64,000 bases of DNA from JBAOHV01 sp963714875 (GCA_963714875.1 CAVQQI010000011.1:1178001-1242000), one strand, 5' to 3'; positions 1 through 9,748 are shown, counted from the stretch's first letter. Made by a program: numbers and translations. Notes: a model not told the origin generated them from the sequence alone.

Positions 1-747
1 GTTCAGGTCGATGTGGAACAGCTTGCCCTGCCACAGCGCCTGCCCGACGCCGTGCACCATGTTCAGGTTCGACATCTGCTCGTGGCCCACCTCGGGGTTG
101 ATCCCCACGATGTCGCGGTGCTCGAGCGTCGAGATGAACGCCAGCGCGTGTCCGACCGTCGGCAGGAAGATGTCGCCACGGGGCTCGTTCGGCTTCGGTT
201 CGAGCGCGAAGCGGATGCCGTAGCCACGGTCCTTGACGTAGCCCGCCAGCAGGTCGATGGCCTCCCGGTAGCGGTCGAGCGCTGCTCCGACGTCCTTGGC
301 CAGGTCGACCTCGCTGCCCTCACGCCCGCCCCAGAACACATAGGTCGTCGCGCCCAGTTCGGCTGCCAGGTCCAGGTTGCGCATCACCTTGCGGATGGCG
401 AACCGGCGTACGTCACGATCGTTCGCGGTGAACGCGCCCTCCTTGAACATCGGGTGCGTGAACAGGTTGGTCGTCATCATCGGCACGACCATTCCGGTGT
501 CATCGAGCGCCGCCCGGAAGCGTTTCAGGCTGTGCTCGCGATCGGCGTCCGTGCTGGTGAAGGGCACCACGTCGTCGTCGTGGAAGGTCACGCCGTAGGC
601 CCCGAGCTCGGCCAGGCGATGGACCGACTCGACCGGATCGAGCGGTGGGCGGGTGGCATCCCCGAACGGGTCACGTGCCTGCCACCCGACGGTCCAGAGT
701 CCGAAGGTGAACTTGTGCTCGGCGCGAGGTGTCAGGGCGTCGGTCAT
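1..747 (-). CDS. xylA: xylose isomerase, C-terminal part cut off by window edge
   Basis: The first 249 residues of a cytoplasmic xylose isomerase (D-xylose to D-xylulose, two divalent metals per active site). The actinobacterial class pattern is clear: FHDDDVVPF near residues 55-63 holds the catalytic His55, EPKPNEPRGD at 183-192 carries the metal ligand Glu183 and Lys185, and EVGHEQM near 219-225 supplies further ligands. The family is about 390 residues long, so roughly 140 are missing beyond base 1. ATG at 745-747 is the first start and gives the usual short N-terminus before HKFTFGLWTVGW. It is divergent from the lipoprotein at 853. No xylulokinase or regulator is visible in the window. 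Confidence 0.93.
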   Translation of the reverse strand, partial: MTDALTPRAEHKFTFGLWTVGWQARDPFGDATRPPLDPVESVHRLAELGAYGVTFHDDDVVPFTSTDADREHSLKRFRAALDDTGMVVPMMTTNLFTHPMFKEGAFTANDRDVRRFAIRKVMRNLDLAAELGATTYVFWGGREGSEVDLAKDVGAALDRYREAIDLLAGYVKDRGYGIRFALEPKPNEPRGDIFLPTVGHALAFISTLEHRDIVGINPEVGHEQMSNLNMVHGVGQALWQGKLFHIDLN

Positions 748-852
748 GCGGCCGATTCTGCCAGCATCGGCCGCATCGCCGCCGGAGAGGTTCAAGTCAT
801 GGGTCGGACCCACCGATCCTCGGCTGTGGCCCCGTTCCGAAGATTCCGTCCC

Positions 853-1512
853 ATGTCCCACCCGACCCGAGCCGCCATGGTGGGCGCCGTGGCGTGCGTG
901 ATGCTCGCCGGAGCCTGCACCCCACCTCCGCCCGGTGCGACCACCCGGCCGCCGCGCCCGACGCAGCAACCGGCGACGTCGGCCCAGGACCCCGGCCCGA
1001 TCATGGCAGCGTCACGCCTGAGCGCAGCCGAGCTGACCGCGTGGTTCTGGTCGCGACGTATCGCCGGTGCCCGACCTCCGGTCCCGGTGTCCGAGATCGC
1101 CCGCTACTTCATCGAGGAAGGCGCCCGGGAGGGGGTCGCCGGCGACGTCGCCTTCGTCCAGGCGATCCTCGAGACCGGCTGGTTCCGCTTCTCCGAGCGC
1201 ACACCGCCGCACCACAACAACTTCGCCGGCATCGGTGCGGTCGACGGCGGCTCGTCCTCCGCGGCGTTCCGCAGCGCCCGCATCGGTGTGCGCGCGCAGA
1301 TCCAGCACCTGCGGGCCTACGCCGACCCGACGACGACCTGTTCGAACTTCGCGACCGCCAGGGTCACCCCGCGTTGCCACCTGGTCACCCCCAAGGGCAA
1401 GAGCCCGAACTGGGCCGACATGGGTGCGGGCAACTGGGCCACGGACCCTGGCTACGCCACGAAGATCGCGACCCTGTACCGACAGGCGAGCGAGCACGCC
1501 CGCACCAACTGA
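853..1512 (+). CDS. GH73-like N-acetylglucosaminidase lipoprotein
   Basis: A 219-residue exported lipoprotein. Residues 9-22 form a hydrophobic signal ending in the lipobox LAGAC (Cys22), followed by a Pro/Thr-rich linker to about residue 50. The C-terminal domain matches the mannosyl-glycoprotein endo-beta-N-acetylglucosaminidase family (GH73): GDVAFVQAILETGWF at 98-111 contains the likely catalytic Glu107, and NNFAGIGA follows at 122-129. The inferred role is peptidoglycan trimming at the cell surface. ATG 853 is chosen because it leaves a normal signal peptide; ATG 877 is also possible. The reading frame stays open far upstream, but that stretch lies opposite xylA and lacks family similarity. 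Confidence 0.85.
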   Translation: MSHPTRAAMVGAVACVMLAGACTPPPPGATTRPPRPTQQPATSAQDPGPIMAASRLSAAELTAWFWSRRIAGARPPVPVSEIARYFIEEGAREGVAGDVAFVQAILETGWFRFSERTPPHHNNFAGIGAVDGGSSSAAFRSARIGVRAQIQHLRAYADPTTTCSNFATARVTPRCHLVTPKGKSPNWADMGAGNWATDPGYATKIATLYRQASEHARTN

Positions 1513-1601
1513 TCCGCTGCGCCACGTCGTCCGGTCGAACCCTCTCGCTCCCCGGGCAGCAGTACGCTCCCCGGACCAGAACGCGACCAACGGAGCCCCA
1601 C

Positions 1602-2402
1602 ATGACCACGACATCGATCACCGGCGTGACCGCGCTCGTCACCGGCGGCGGCAGCGGTATCGGCCTGGGCACGGCCACCCGCCTGGCCGCCGACGGGGCC
1701 CACGTGACGATCTGCGGACGCACCGAGGACAAGCTCGTCGCGGCGGTCGAGGCGATCGCCCCCACCGTCGGTGACGGCGGATCGATCCGCCACATCGCGG
1801 CCGACGTCACCGTCGAGGAGCAGATCGCCGCAGCGGTGTCGTTCGCTGCGGAGCCCACCGGCGGACTCGGCATCCTGTTCGCCAACGCCGGCGGGTCGTT
1901 CCACATGGGAGCGTTCCCCGACGCGGACGCCGAGGCGCTGCGCGCCACGGTGGATGTGAACCTGGTCGGCACCATGCTCTCGATCAAGCAGGCCGTGCCG
2001 GCGATGCGGGCCAACGGTGGCGGGTCCATCATCGGCATGTCCTCGGGCGCCGGAGCGTTCCCGCACCGCTACCTGTGGGCCTACGGCGCGTCCAAGGCCG
2101 GCATCGACATGCTCTGCCGTTCGGCCGCCGAAGAGCTCGGCGTCGACGGGATCCGGGTCAACAGCGTGCAGCCGGGCATCGTGGACGACGAGCTCATGGA
2201 GTTCATCACCGCCGGCGGTCCGCTGCTGGACGACTACCTGGCCGGCATGCCGATCTCACGGGTCGGTACCGTCGAGGACATCGCCCAGGCGGTGCGCTTC
2301 CTGGCCGGACCCGAGTCGTCCTGGATCAGCGGCGTGAACCTGCCGATCGACGGCGGCCACCACCTGCGGGCCGGCGCCAACTACGGCCTGTTGTTCGGCT
2401 GA
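1602..2402 (+). CDS. SDR family NAD(P)-dependent oxidoreductase
   Basis: A classical short-chain dehydrogenase of 266 residues. The cofactor loop TGGGSGIG is at 14-21, NAG at 95-97, catalytic Ser near 147-148, and Tyr161 with Lys165 in YGASK. The substrate cannot be read from the sequence; relatives act on alcohols, sterols or acyl intermediates. ATG 1602 starts the protein just before the first beta strand, so no alternative is needed. The gene stands alone, 89 bases after the lipoprotein stop, and converges with the copper-protein gene that ends at 2415. Confidence 0.9.
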   Translation: MTTTSITGVTALVTGGGSGIGLGTATRLAADGAHVTICGRTEDKLVAAVEAIAPTVGDGGSIRHIAADVTVEEQIAAAVSFAAEPTGGLGILFANAGGSFHMGAFPDADAEALRATVDVNLVGTMLSIKQAVPAMRANGGGSIIGMSSGAGAFPHRYLWAYGASKAGIDMLCRSAAEELGVDGIRVNSVQPGIVDDELMEFITAGGPLLDDYLAGMPISRVGTVEDIAQAVRFLAGPESSWISGVNLPIDGGHHLRAGANYGLLFG

Positions 2403-2414
2403 TTCCCGAGCCGG

Positions 2415-4507
2415 TCATCCCACCGGTTCGGTGGGACGGATGGTGACCGTCGAGAAGCACATCTCGTCGTCGGTTCCCTCGGCGAAGAGGATGTACCGCA
2501 TCGGCAGTTCGGGTCGCAGCGAGCGATCCCACCGACACGTCACCCGCATGGTGTCGCCCGGCTCGAGCGCGATGGTGTCGACGGGCCCGTAGCTGAGCTG
2601 CCACCCGAAGTCCCACACGGGGATGTCCAGCAGGACCTTCTCGTCGGGCGTGTCCGGGTTGAGGGTGAGCCGGTAGTCCTTGCCGTACTCGTGCATGTGG
2701 CCGAGCATGCCGACGATCTCACCGGGACGGCGCACCGGGTAGTCACATGTCGTCTCGGCGATGGTGCCGTCGGATGCACCTGCGAGCTCGTCGGGGGTGG
2801 AGCCACACCCACGGTGCAGTGCGTTCGCGATCACTCCACCGCCGGGACCGAACCGCTCCGAGACATCGGCGAGGGCAGCGGAGCGGTCGCACAGCACGTC
2901 GGTCGCTCCCGGCGGGCAGGGCATCTCGACCGGCCCGATCAGGGTCACGGTGTCGAGGGGCGTGATGCCCGCAGGGTCCTGGGCCAGCTCGAGGGTCATC
3001 CCCGAGCGGTCCGGAGGTGCCGACGCCTCGTAGTGGTAGTGGATCTGAGCCACCAGCACGTCGCCGGGTTGCAGGTCGAACCCATCTCCCTCCGCGAAGG
3101 CGACCGGCCGCTGGCCCGGCACCCAGCCGGCCACACGGTCGCCGCCGTTGGTGCCCATCCCTGCCAGACAGGACCAACCCGACCCCTCATCGGCCGCGTC
3201 CTCCGCCTGGAACCGAGGAAGGTCGCCCGCCCGCACGCGGGTCACGATCGCGTGGTGCACCACATCCAGACGATCCGGGTCGAAGGTGTACCCGGTCAGG
3301 AACGTCGGCTCGGTGATCTCGGGGTCAAGGATGAAGCAGCGGTAGTCGTCGCGCTGGTCGGGGCTGCCCTTGTAGGGCTCGGCCAACTTCACCACGCGGT
3401 CAGGACGCGGCAGTCGCACCTCGGGTTGTTCCGGAGCGAGCACCGGGGTGGAGCTGGGCACGTCGAGCATCGCGCCGGCATCCGCCCACCGACCGATGGT
3501 CTCGATCTCGCGCTCGGTGAGGCCCCGGGCGTTGTGCACCTCGACCCCCACGTCGGATGCCGGCCACGGCGGCATGTAGCCAGCGCCGGTGACGACCGCC
3601 AGGCCATCGGCCACCTCGGCGGCGTCGCCCGCGTCGTCCAGGGTCCACATCGACGCGCCGATCGACCCGGTGCTGTGACACGACGCGCAGTTGGCCTCGA
3701 GGATCGGCTGCACCTCGGTGGAGAACGCCGGCCCACCCGCGCTCACCTCGACCACCCGGTCGCGGTCGCTCAGGCCGGTCGGCGGGGTGAAGTCACGGGA
3801 ATCGACCGCGACCAGCTCCAGGGTGACGTCGACCTCGTCACCGGTCTGCACCAGCCCCACCTTGGTGATCGGGCCGATGCCGAGATCCGACATCTTCATC
3901 GTGGTCGATGCGGTGGCCGTGAGCGTCGCCCCCTCGATCCGTGCGTCGACGTCCCAACGTGACGGCACCGAGGTCTGCTTGACCGACAAGGTGCCGTCGA
4001 TCGTCGCCCCCTGCACGTCGTCCGCCGATGCACCCTCGGGCAGCTCGACGCTCGCGTCGGACAGCTTCACCTCGCGGTAGTCGTGGGACTCCAGGAACTC
4101 GTGGCGGAGCGCCTTGTCCCGCAACGAGTTGTCGCTGCGGAGCTGGTGCACGTTGACCGCCACGTCGCTCAGACGGACCGTCGGGGCGTCACCCTCGCTC
4201 CGCTCACGCCGATGTCGCCGGCCAGACCACTGGTGGTCAGCTCCACCCGCTGGTCCACCCCGGCGAGCACCTCATCGACGCCGACCGTGGCCGTCGACCG
4301 CGTGGCATCGATGCGGTAGACGACCTCGTCACCGTTCGGTTCCAGCGGGGTGACCAGCGGCAGCGTGTAGTCGATGGGCTCCTCGGGGGTGAGCGCCAGG
4401 CTGATCAGGTCGCGGGAGAAGAACGCGCCCGCTCCCAGCACCACCACCACTGCCACTGCCACGGCCCGCCATGGATGTACCCGGAGTGACGAGACCAGCT
4501 GCGACAT
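2415..4507 (-). CDS. YceI / cytochrome c / copper monooxygenase-like fusion, frameshifted
   Basis: Reads as one exported multidomain protein interrupted by a frameshift. The first part (4507 to about 4197) has an N-terminal membrane anchor (AVAVVVVLGAGAFF) and the start of a YceI lipocalin-like domain. The rest of YceI continues in another frame (LSDVAVNVHQLRSDNSLRDK). Restoring one base near 4196-4197 joins them. After YceI comes a haem site CASCH (codons about 3689-3675) with MPPW as a likely axial Met. A C-terminal domain then resembles type II copper monooxygenases (PHM fold): HH in DVVHHAIV, HYH in QIHYHYE, HMH in LGHMHEYGKDY, and Met in EMCFSTV. The inferred role is redox chemistry outside the membrane. 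It lies 3 bases after the MscS stop, so both are probably cotranscribed. No ligand has been tested. Confidence 0.75.
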
Positions 4508-4510
4508 CGG

Positions 4511-5992
4511 TCAATGCTCGCGGTCGGGGTGGGTGCCGTCAACGACCACCCCGGCGCGGTCGGGTTCGGGAACAGCGGCCGGTTCCTGACGCAGCCAGAT
4601 GCTCCGCTGGGGGAACGGCATCTCGATACCCGCTGCATCGAAGGTGTCCTTGATGCGACTCCGCAGCTCTCGGGCCGCAGCCCACTGGTCCGCCGGAGCG
4701 CTCTTCACCGCGATGCGGATCGACACCGACGACTCCCCCAGCATCTCGACGCCCCACAACTCCGGCTCCTCGATCAGGTGCGCTGCGGAGTCCGGGTCCT
4801 TCCACATGTCGTCGGCTGCCTGTTTGATCAGCCGCGTCGCCAGGTGGTGGTCGACGCCGTAGGCGACCTCGACGTCCAGGATGACGCGCGCCCACCGTTG
4901 GGTCATGTTGCCGACCTCGGAGATGGTCCCGTTGGGGACGAACCACAAGGTGCCCTCGATGTCACGGATCCGGGTCATGCGCAGCGATATCCCCTCGACG
5001 GTGCCCGTGGCACGACCCGCGTCGATGACGTCACCGATGCCGTACTGGTCCTCGACGATCACGAAGACGCCCGCCAGCACATCGCGGACGATGTTCTGGG
5101 CACCGAAGCCCAGCGCCACGCCGGCGATGCCTGCGCCAGCGAGCAGCGGTCCGAGGCTGATGTCGAACTGGGCGAGCACCAGGAACACCGCGACGGTGAA
5201 GATCGCAACCGACGCGGCGCTGGCGATGGTGGACGACGCGGTGGTCAGCCGCAGCGCCTTGCGCTCGCTGTACGCCGGGTCCCCCGCGTGCTCGGCCGCC
5301 GTGCGCTCCTCGAGGCGTCGCACGTAGCGGTCGATGCTGCGCCGGACCAGCCAGTTGGCGATGAGCGCCAACAGCACGACCAGCGCCGCAGCCACCGGCA
5401 CGCTCACGAACCACTGGGTCGCCTCGGCCAGGGTCCGGTTGCCGGTCCACTCGTAGAGACGCTCACACACTGCACCCGGATCGGGCCCGCACGCCTCCAC
5501 CACGCTGATGAAGGTGCGGAACTGCTCCTCGGTGAACCCCGGCGGCGGACCGCTGGGCAACGTGGTGGTCGGTCCCTCGATCTCCTCGACGGGAACGGGC
5601 AGCAGGGGCGACTCCGCCGGGCCCTCGGGCCCGCTCGGGTCGACGACGGTCGTTGCTGGCGCAGTGCTCGACGTGGTCGAACTGGTCGTCGTCGACTGGC
5701 GCTCGGTCGTCTCGGGCGTGAGCGGCTCAGCAGTTCCTGGCTCGGTGGTCGTCGGAGTCTGCTGCGCACGGACGTCAGGTCCGACGCCGGCGCCGGCGAT
5801 CGACGTCTGGGCCATCGCCGCCGGTGCGACCGTCACCGCCAGCACCACGGCCAGCAGCGCCGCTGCCCCCAGCACCGCCGACCGCGACGCAGCCAGGAGC
5901 GCACGACGGTCACCGGCAGTCGGAGGGGTACCGCTACGTGGAGCCGCGCTGCCGGCGGCGGTGCTGGCTCGGGTGGCGGGACGACGGCGCAT
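4511..5992 (-). CDS. mechanosensitive channel, MscS family
   Basis: A 493-residue small-conductance mechanosensitive channel that would release solutes under hypo-osmotic stress. It has an N-terminal hydrophobic signal or anchor, a low-complexity Thr/Ser/Pro stretch (about 70-150), three membrane segments, and the MscS pore helix and beta domain (GPLLAGAGIAGVALGFGAQN, then IVRDVLAGVFVIVEDQYGIGD). FVPNGTISEVGNMTQRWAR is the typical beta-domain end, followed by an alpha/beta C-terminal domain. The unusually long extracytoplasmic linker is the only odd feature. It is the upstream gene of a likely two-gene unit with the YceI/cytochrome/copper fusion. Confidence 0.9.
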   Translation of the reverse strand: MRRRPATRASTAAGSAAPRSGTPPTAGDRRALLAASRSAVLGAAALLAVVLAVTVAPAAMAQTSIAGAGVGPDVRAQQTPTTTEPGTAEPLTPETTERQSTTTSSTTSSTAPATTVVDPSGPEGPAESPLLPVPVEEIEGPTTTLPSGPPPGFTEEQFRTFISVVEACGPDPGAVCERLYEWTGNRTLAEATQWFVSVPVAAALVVLLALIANWLVRRSIDRYVRRLEERTAAEHAGDPAYSERKALRLTTASSTIASAASVAIFTVAVFLVLAQFDISLGPLLAGAGIAGVALGFGAQNIVRDVLAGVFVIVEDQYGIGDVIDAGRATGTVEGISLRMTRIRDIEGTLWFVPNGTISEVGNMTQRWARVILDVEVAYGVDHHLATRLIKQAADDMWKDPDSAAHLIEEPELWGVEMLGESSVSIRIAVKSAPADQWAAARELRSRIKDTFDAAGIEMPFPQRSIWLRQEPAAVPEPDRAGVVVDGTHPDREH

Positions 5993-6072
5993 GCAGCTCC
6001 TGGTGGGGTCGGGGTCTGTCGTTGCCGACCGAGCGGTCCGCAGGGCGAACCGAGAGCCGAGCCGGGCGGACC

Positions 6073-7086
6073 TCAGCCGGAATGGAGTCCGGCCACGACG
6101 TCCGCCAGGTGCTCGGGATCAGGGGCCCGGTTGTTCACCAGGCTGACCGAATCAGAGATGCCCGACAGACGATCGCGGACCATAGCGGCGATCCGATCGG
6201 GTTCGCCGACCACCGCGATGGTCTCGATCAGGTCGTCATCGATCAGCGCACCCATCTCGGACCATCGGTCCTGTCGCGCCAGCTGGCGCAGCTCGGGGTG
6301 CAGGTCGCCGTAGCCGTGCAGTTCGAACACCGGCAGATAGGCCGGCGTGGTGCCGTAGAAGGCGAGCTGGGAGCGCACTGCTTCGCGACTGCGCGACATC
6401 TGCTCCTCGTCGCGACCGGTGACGATGATCGTGACGCAGATCACCTCGACGTCGTCGATGCTGCGCCCGGCACGGTCCGCACCGGTGCGCAGCGCGGGCA
6501 ACGTCAGCTCGAGCAGGGAACGCCGGGTGTTCACCGGGTGCACCAGCACACCGTCGGCCACCTCACCTGCGACGGCGGTCATCCGGGGCCCGACCGCGCC
6601 GACGAGGACCGGCGGTGGACCGTGTGGCGACGGGCCCGGGTCGAACGCCGGCACCATGCGGGTGTGGGTGTAGAACTCGCCCCGGAAGTCCAACGGCGTG
6701 CCGTGCTGCCAGGTGTCCCAGATGGCCCGGATACCCAGGACCAGCTCGCGCATCCGATCCGCCGGGCGTGACCACGGCATGGAGAACCTCTGCTCGATGT
6801 GAGGGCGGATCTGGGACCCCAACCCGAGCGAGAACCGCCCTCCGGTGACCGCCTGCAGGTCCCAGCCGGCGTTCGCCAGCGTCATGGGCGTGCGGGCGAA
6901 CGCGATCGCAAGGGCCGTACCCAGCTGGATCGTCGAAGTGTGTTCGGCGGCGACTGCGAGCGGGATGAACGGATCGTGGCGGGCCTCGAAGGAGAACGCC
7001 CGGTCGTAGCCCAGGTCCTCGAGCTCGCGGTAGATGGTCCTCGCCCGGGCCAGGTCCTCGGTGGGGACGGTCATCGACACTCGCAT
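6073..7086 (-). CDS. LLM class F420-dependent oxidoreductase (TIGR03617-like)
   Basis: A luciferase-like monooxygenase-fold protein of 337 residues. N-terminal VSMTVPTEDL, the strand around AEHTSTIQLGTALAIAFARTP, and VTGGRFSLGLGSQI are typical of the F420-using actinobacterial subgroup, best matching the MSMEG_2256-type family. It should bind coenzyme F420 (or FMN) in a TIM barrel and reduce or oxidise an unknown substrate in the cytoplasm. ATG at 7086 gives a start just before the first beta strand. It is divergent from the WS/DGAT gene, with an 84-base shared upstream region. Confidence 0.85.
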   Translation of the reverse strand: MRVSMTVPTEDLARARTIYRELEDLGYDRAFSFEARHDPFIPLAVAAEHTSTIQLGTALAIAFARTPMTLANAGWDLQAVTGGRFSLGLGSQIRPHIEQRFSMPWSRPADRMRELVLGIRAIWDTWQHGTPLDFRGEFYTHTRMVPAFDPGPSPHGPPPVLVGAVGPRMTAVAGEVADGVLVHPVNTRRSLLELTLPALRTGADRAGRSIDDVEVICVTIIVTGRDEEQMSRSREAVRSQLAFYGTTPAYLPVFELHGYGDLHPELRQLARQDRWSEMGALIDDDLIETIAVVGEPDRIAAMVRDRLSGISDSVSLVNNRAPDPEHLADVVAGLHSG

Positions 7087-7170
7087 CGGGCCGGGACGCT
7101 ACCCGAGCAGACCCACGGGTGACCTTGGACACTGGTCGAGACGGGCCGTGGAGCGGAAGACTGTCGGATC

Positions 7171-8550
7171 ATGGGGGACACTCTCGAAGATCACATCGGC
7201 CCGGTCGACGCGTTCACGGTCACGCTCGAACGCGACCCGCTGCTGCGGGCGACGATCGTCGCCGTGGCGACCTTCGACCGTGCACCCGACTGGGACGTGC
7301 TCGTCGACCGCATCGACCGCGCCACCCGGCTGGTGCCCAGGTTCCGCCAGAAGCTGGTCACGGTGCCGTGGGGGCTCGCTCCTCCGCGGTGGATCGTCGA
7401 CCCGGACTTCGACCTGTCGCTGCACCTGCACCGGGTTCGGGTGCATCGCGGCGGCGGGATGCCGGCGGTGCTGCAGCTCGCTCGCTCTGCCGGGCTCACC
7501 TCGTTCGACCATGGCCGACCGTTGTGGGAGTTCACCCTGGTCGAGGGACTCCCCTCGAAGCGGGCGGCGCTGATCATGAAGCTCCACCACGCGCTCACCG
7601 ACGGCGTCGGTGGGATCGAGATCGCCGCGCACGTGGTCGACCTCGAGCGGGAACCCGACACACCCGGCCCGATGCCGCCTGCACCGGTTGCCAGGGAGCA
7701 CGACGTGGTCGAGCTGGTGACCGACACGATCGGTTACCACCTGCGCCGGGCCGCGGATGCCGGCGACGAGCTGCGCCGGGCGATTCCCCACACGCTGCGT
7801 CACGGCATCGCTCGGCCCGTCGAGACGGTGACCGACGGGGTGAACACCGCGCTCGCGATCGCCCGCTTCGTGCGGCCGGTGACCGTCACGAGCTCCCCTG
7901 TGATGACCGAACGGCGGCCGCTGCGCGACTTCTCGTCGTTCGACGTGGACTTCGACGACCTGTCCGCGGCCGCGCACCGCATGGACGCGACGCTCAACGA
8001 CGCCTTCCTCGCCGGCATCGCCGGCGGCATGCGGCGCTACCACGAACGCCACCTGGCCCTGGTCGACCACCTCCGGGTCAGCATGCCGGTCAACGTCCGC
8101 AAGGCGGGCGACGCTCCGGGTGGCAACCGCGTCACGATCGAGCGGTTCGAGCTCCCGGTCGGCATCACCGACGCACGCCGCCGCACCGAACGGATCCGAG
8201 CCATCTGCCGGTCGCTGCGCGAGGACCGGGCGATCCCCTATGCGAGCGCCATCGCCGGAGCGCTCAACCTGCTGCCGGTGGACGTCACCGCCGGCATGTT
8301 GAAACACGTCGACCTGCTGGCCAGCAACGTCCCCGGGTTTCCGTCCCAGGTCTTCATGGGCGGCGCGGCGCTCGAGTCGTTCCACGTGTTCGGCGCCACC
8401 CTCGGATCTGCGGCGAACATCACGCTCATGTCCTACAACGGGACGTGCAACATCGGCCTCAGCACCGACTCCGGCGCGGTGACCGATCCCGACGCGTTCC
8501 GCGAGAGCATGATCGAGGGCTTCGACGAGGTGATCGCCGTCGAGCGCTGA
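7171..8550 (+). CDS. wax ester synthase / diacylglycerol acyltransferase (WS/DGAT)
   Basis: A 459-residue bifunctional acyltransferase that joins acyl-CoA to diacylglycerol or long-chain alcohols, making storage lipid at the inner membrane face. The catalytic HHxxxDG motif is HHALTDG at 139-145. The C-terminal half carries the conserved DLLASNVPGFP segment and NITLMSYNGTCNIGL. Length matches the mycobacterial family (about 460). ATG 7171 is supported by the normal N-terminus (LEDHIGPVDAF). It converges with the flavoenzyme gene at 8593, and a short GC palindrome plus tandem repeat lies between them. Confidence 0.92.
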   Translation: MGDTLEDHIGPVDAFTVTLERDPLLRATIVAVATFDRAPDWDVLVDRIDRATRLVPRFRQKLVTVPWGLAPPRWIVDPDFDLSLHLHRVRVHRGGGMPAVLQLARSAGLTSFDHGRPLWEFTLVEGLPSKRAALIMKLHHALTDGVGGIEIAAHVVDLEREPDTPGPMPPAPVAREHDVVELVTDTIGYHLRRAADAGDELRRAIPHTLRHGIARPVETVTDGVNTALAIARFVRPVTVTSSPVMTERRPLRDFSSFDVDFDDLSAAAHRMDATLNDAFLAGIAGGMRRYHERHLALVDHLRVSMPVNVRKAGDAPGGNRVTIERFELPVGITDARRRTERIRAICRSLREDRAIPYASAIAGALNLLPVDVTAGMLKHVDLLASNVPGFPSQVFMGGAALESFHVFGATLGSAANITLMSYNGTCNIGLSTDSGAVTDPDAFRESMIEGFDEVIAVER

Positions 8551-8556
8551 GCGACG

Positions 8557-8590
8557 ACCGGCGCCGGTTCGTGTCGGGTCGGGTCGGGTC
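8557..8590. repeat. 12-bp palindrome plus tandem pentamer between convergent genes
   Basis: ACCGGCGCCGGT (8557-8568) is a perfect palindrome. It is followed by three tandem copies of TCGGG plus TC at 8574-8590. The position between two convergent stop codons would suit a weak transcription end, but there is no U-run. The pentamer may simply be slippage-prone sequence. Confidence 0.4.
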
Positions 8591-8592
8591 GC

Positions 8593-9738
8593 TCAGCGGC
8601 CCAACACGTGCGGCTCGTCGGGCACACCGTCTGCGAACCGTGCAAGCCCGAAGGTGGCCACATCAGCATCGGGAGCCTGCCCCTCGGCCAGATCGGCCAG
8701 CACCTCTCCCATCAGTGCAGAGAACTTGAACCCCTCGCCGGCATCCCCACACGCGACCACGACGCGCTCCGAGATCGAGTCGATGATGAAGCGGTTGTCG
8801 GGGGATTCGGTCCAGCAGCACACCTGGGCGTCGAACGGTCTCGGCTCGAACCCGCGCAGGTCCGCGGTCGCGCGCCGCTGCACCACCGCCAGCAGGTCCG
8901 GGTCGGGCGTTCGGTCGAGATCCTCGAGCGACCAGTCACGCAGAGCCCGATCGACGCCGACCTTGTAGCCCACCCCCGGGGTCGCCATCGCGTACATCGC
9001 CGGCCGATCACCCTGCGGCCCGTCGAACCAGCACGGCAACCCGTCGCTCACCGCCGTCCCGCCCTCGTGCGCGATGTGCGCGACCTGTTCCAGTCGCGGC
9101 GTCAACCGCAGGTCGAGGTCCGGACCGAGACCCGCCAGCAGGTCACCGGCACCCGGCCCTGCAGCGAGCACCGCCGCGTCGGCGCGGATCACGCGACCCC
9201 CGTCGCACACCAGCCGGACGCCGCCCGGCTCGTCATGCACCTCGCGCACGTGCAGACCGGCGAGCAGCGCGCCGCCGGCGCGCACGAAGCGCTGCTGCTG
9301 GGCTGCCATGGACACCGCGGCGAGCACCGGGCCGGCATCGCCCTGCCACACGGCGTCGCGGCCATCAGGGCGGAGCCCGGGCAGGAACCGCCCCACGTCG
9401 TCGGCCGCGACGCGCTCGCACGATGCTCCGGCGGACCCGAGCGAGTCGACCACCGCGTCCACGGTCTCGTCGTCACGCCACAACAGCCCCCGGCGCAGGA
9501 AGACCGGAGCGCCGTGGCGGGAGCCCAGGCGTTCCATGGCCTCCACACCGCGCAGCGCGAGTCGGACCCGCACCGGATCGGGGTGCGCCAGTCGCCAGAT
9601 GCGGGTCGGCCCCGGCGAGGACGAGTAGTCGTTGGCCGGTCCGAATCGGTCCACGAGGTCGACGCGGTGACCTCGTGCGGCCAGTTCGGCCGCAGCCGGC
9701 AACCCCCAGGCCCCGGCGCCGACGACCGCCACCTGCAT
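8593..9738 (-). CDS. FAD-dependent oxidoreductase, monomeric sarcosine oxidase-like
   Basis: A 381-residue flavoenzyme of the sarcosine/N-methyl amino acid oxidase group. The dinucleotide-binding start VVGAGAWGLPAAAELAARG sits at the N-terminus. QVCCWTESPDNRFIID aligns with the segment of monomeric sarcosine oxidase that carries the Cys linked covalently to FAD, and GEGFKFS keeps the active-site Lys region. The likely reaction is oxidation of a secondary amine with release of peroxide; the substrate is unknown. ATG at 9738 is chosen because it directly precedes the FAD fold, although the frame stays open upstream. It is the last gene of the UDGb-P450 operon. Confidence 0.87.
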   Translation of the reverse strand: MQVAVVGAGAWGLPAAAELAARGHRVDLVDRFGPANDYSSSPGPTRIWRLAHPDPVRVRLALRGVEAMERLGSRHGAPVFLRRGLLWRDDETVDAVVDSLGSAGASCERVAADDVGRFLPGLRPDGRDAVWQGDAGPVLAAVSMAAQQQRFVRAGGALLAGLHVREVHDEPGGVRLVCDGGRVIRADAAVLAAGPGAGDLLAGLGPDLDLRLTPRLEQVAHIAHEGGTAVSDGLPCWFDGPQGDRPAMYAMATPGVGYKVGVDRALRDWSLEDLDRTPDPDLLAVVQRRATADLRGFEPRPFDAQVCCWTESPDNRFIIDSISERVVVACGDAGEGFKFSALMGEVLADLAEGQAPDADVATFGLARFADGVPDEPHVLGR

Positions 9739-9748
9739 CGGGACCGAC

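Noticed and set aside
729..1601. N-terminal extension of the SDR to 557 codons
   Set aside because: The extension overlaps the GH73 lipoprotein in another frame and is Arg/Pro-rich; the SDR fold starts just after ATG 1602.
4170..4220. Programmed frameshift in the YceI/cytochrome/copper gene
   Set aside because: No slippery heptamer with a downstream structure was seen, and several other genes show similar one-base breaks, so an error is the simpler reading.
4514..6313. 599-codon plus-strand open frame opposite the MscS gene
   Set aside because: It is Arg/His/Gly-rich without family features and lies exactly opposite a well-supported MscS gene; long antisense frames are expected at this GC content.
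8574..8590. Tandem TCGGG repeats as a CRISPR or origin signal
   Set aside because: Only three pentamers without spacers or DnaA boxes; simple slippage sequence is enough.
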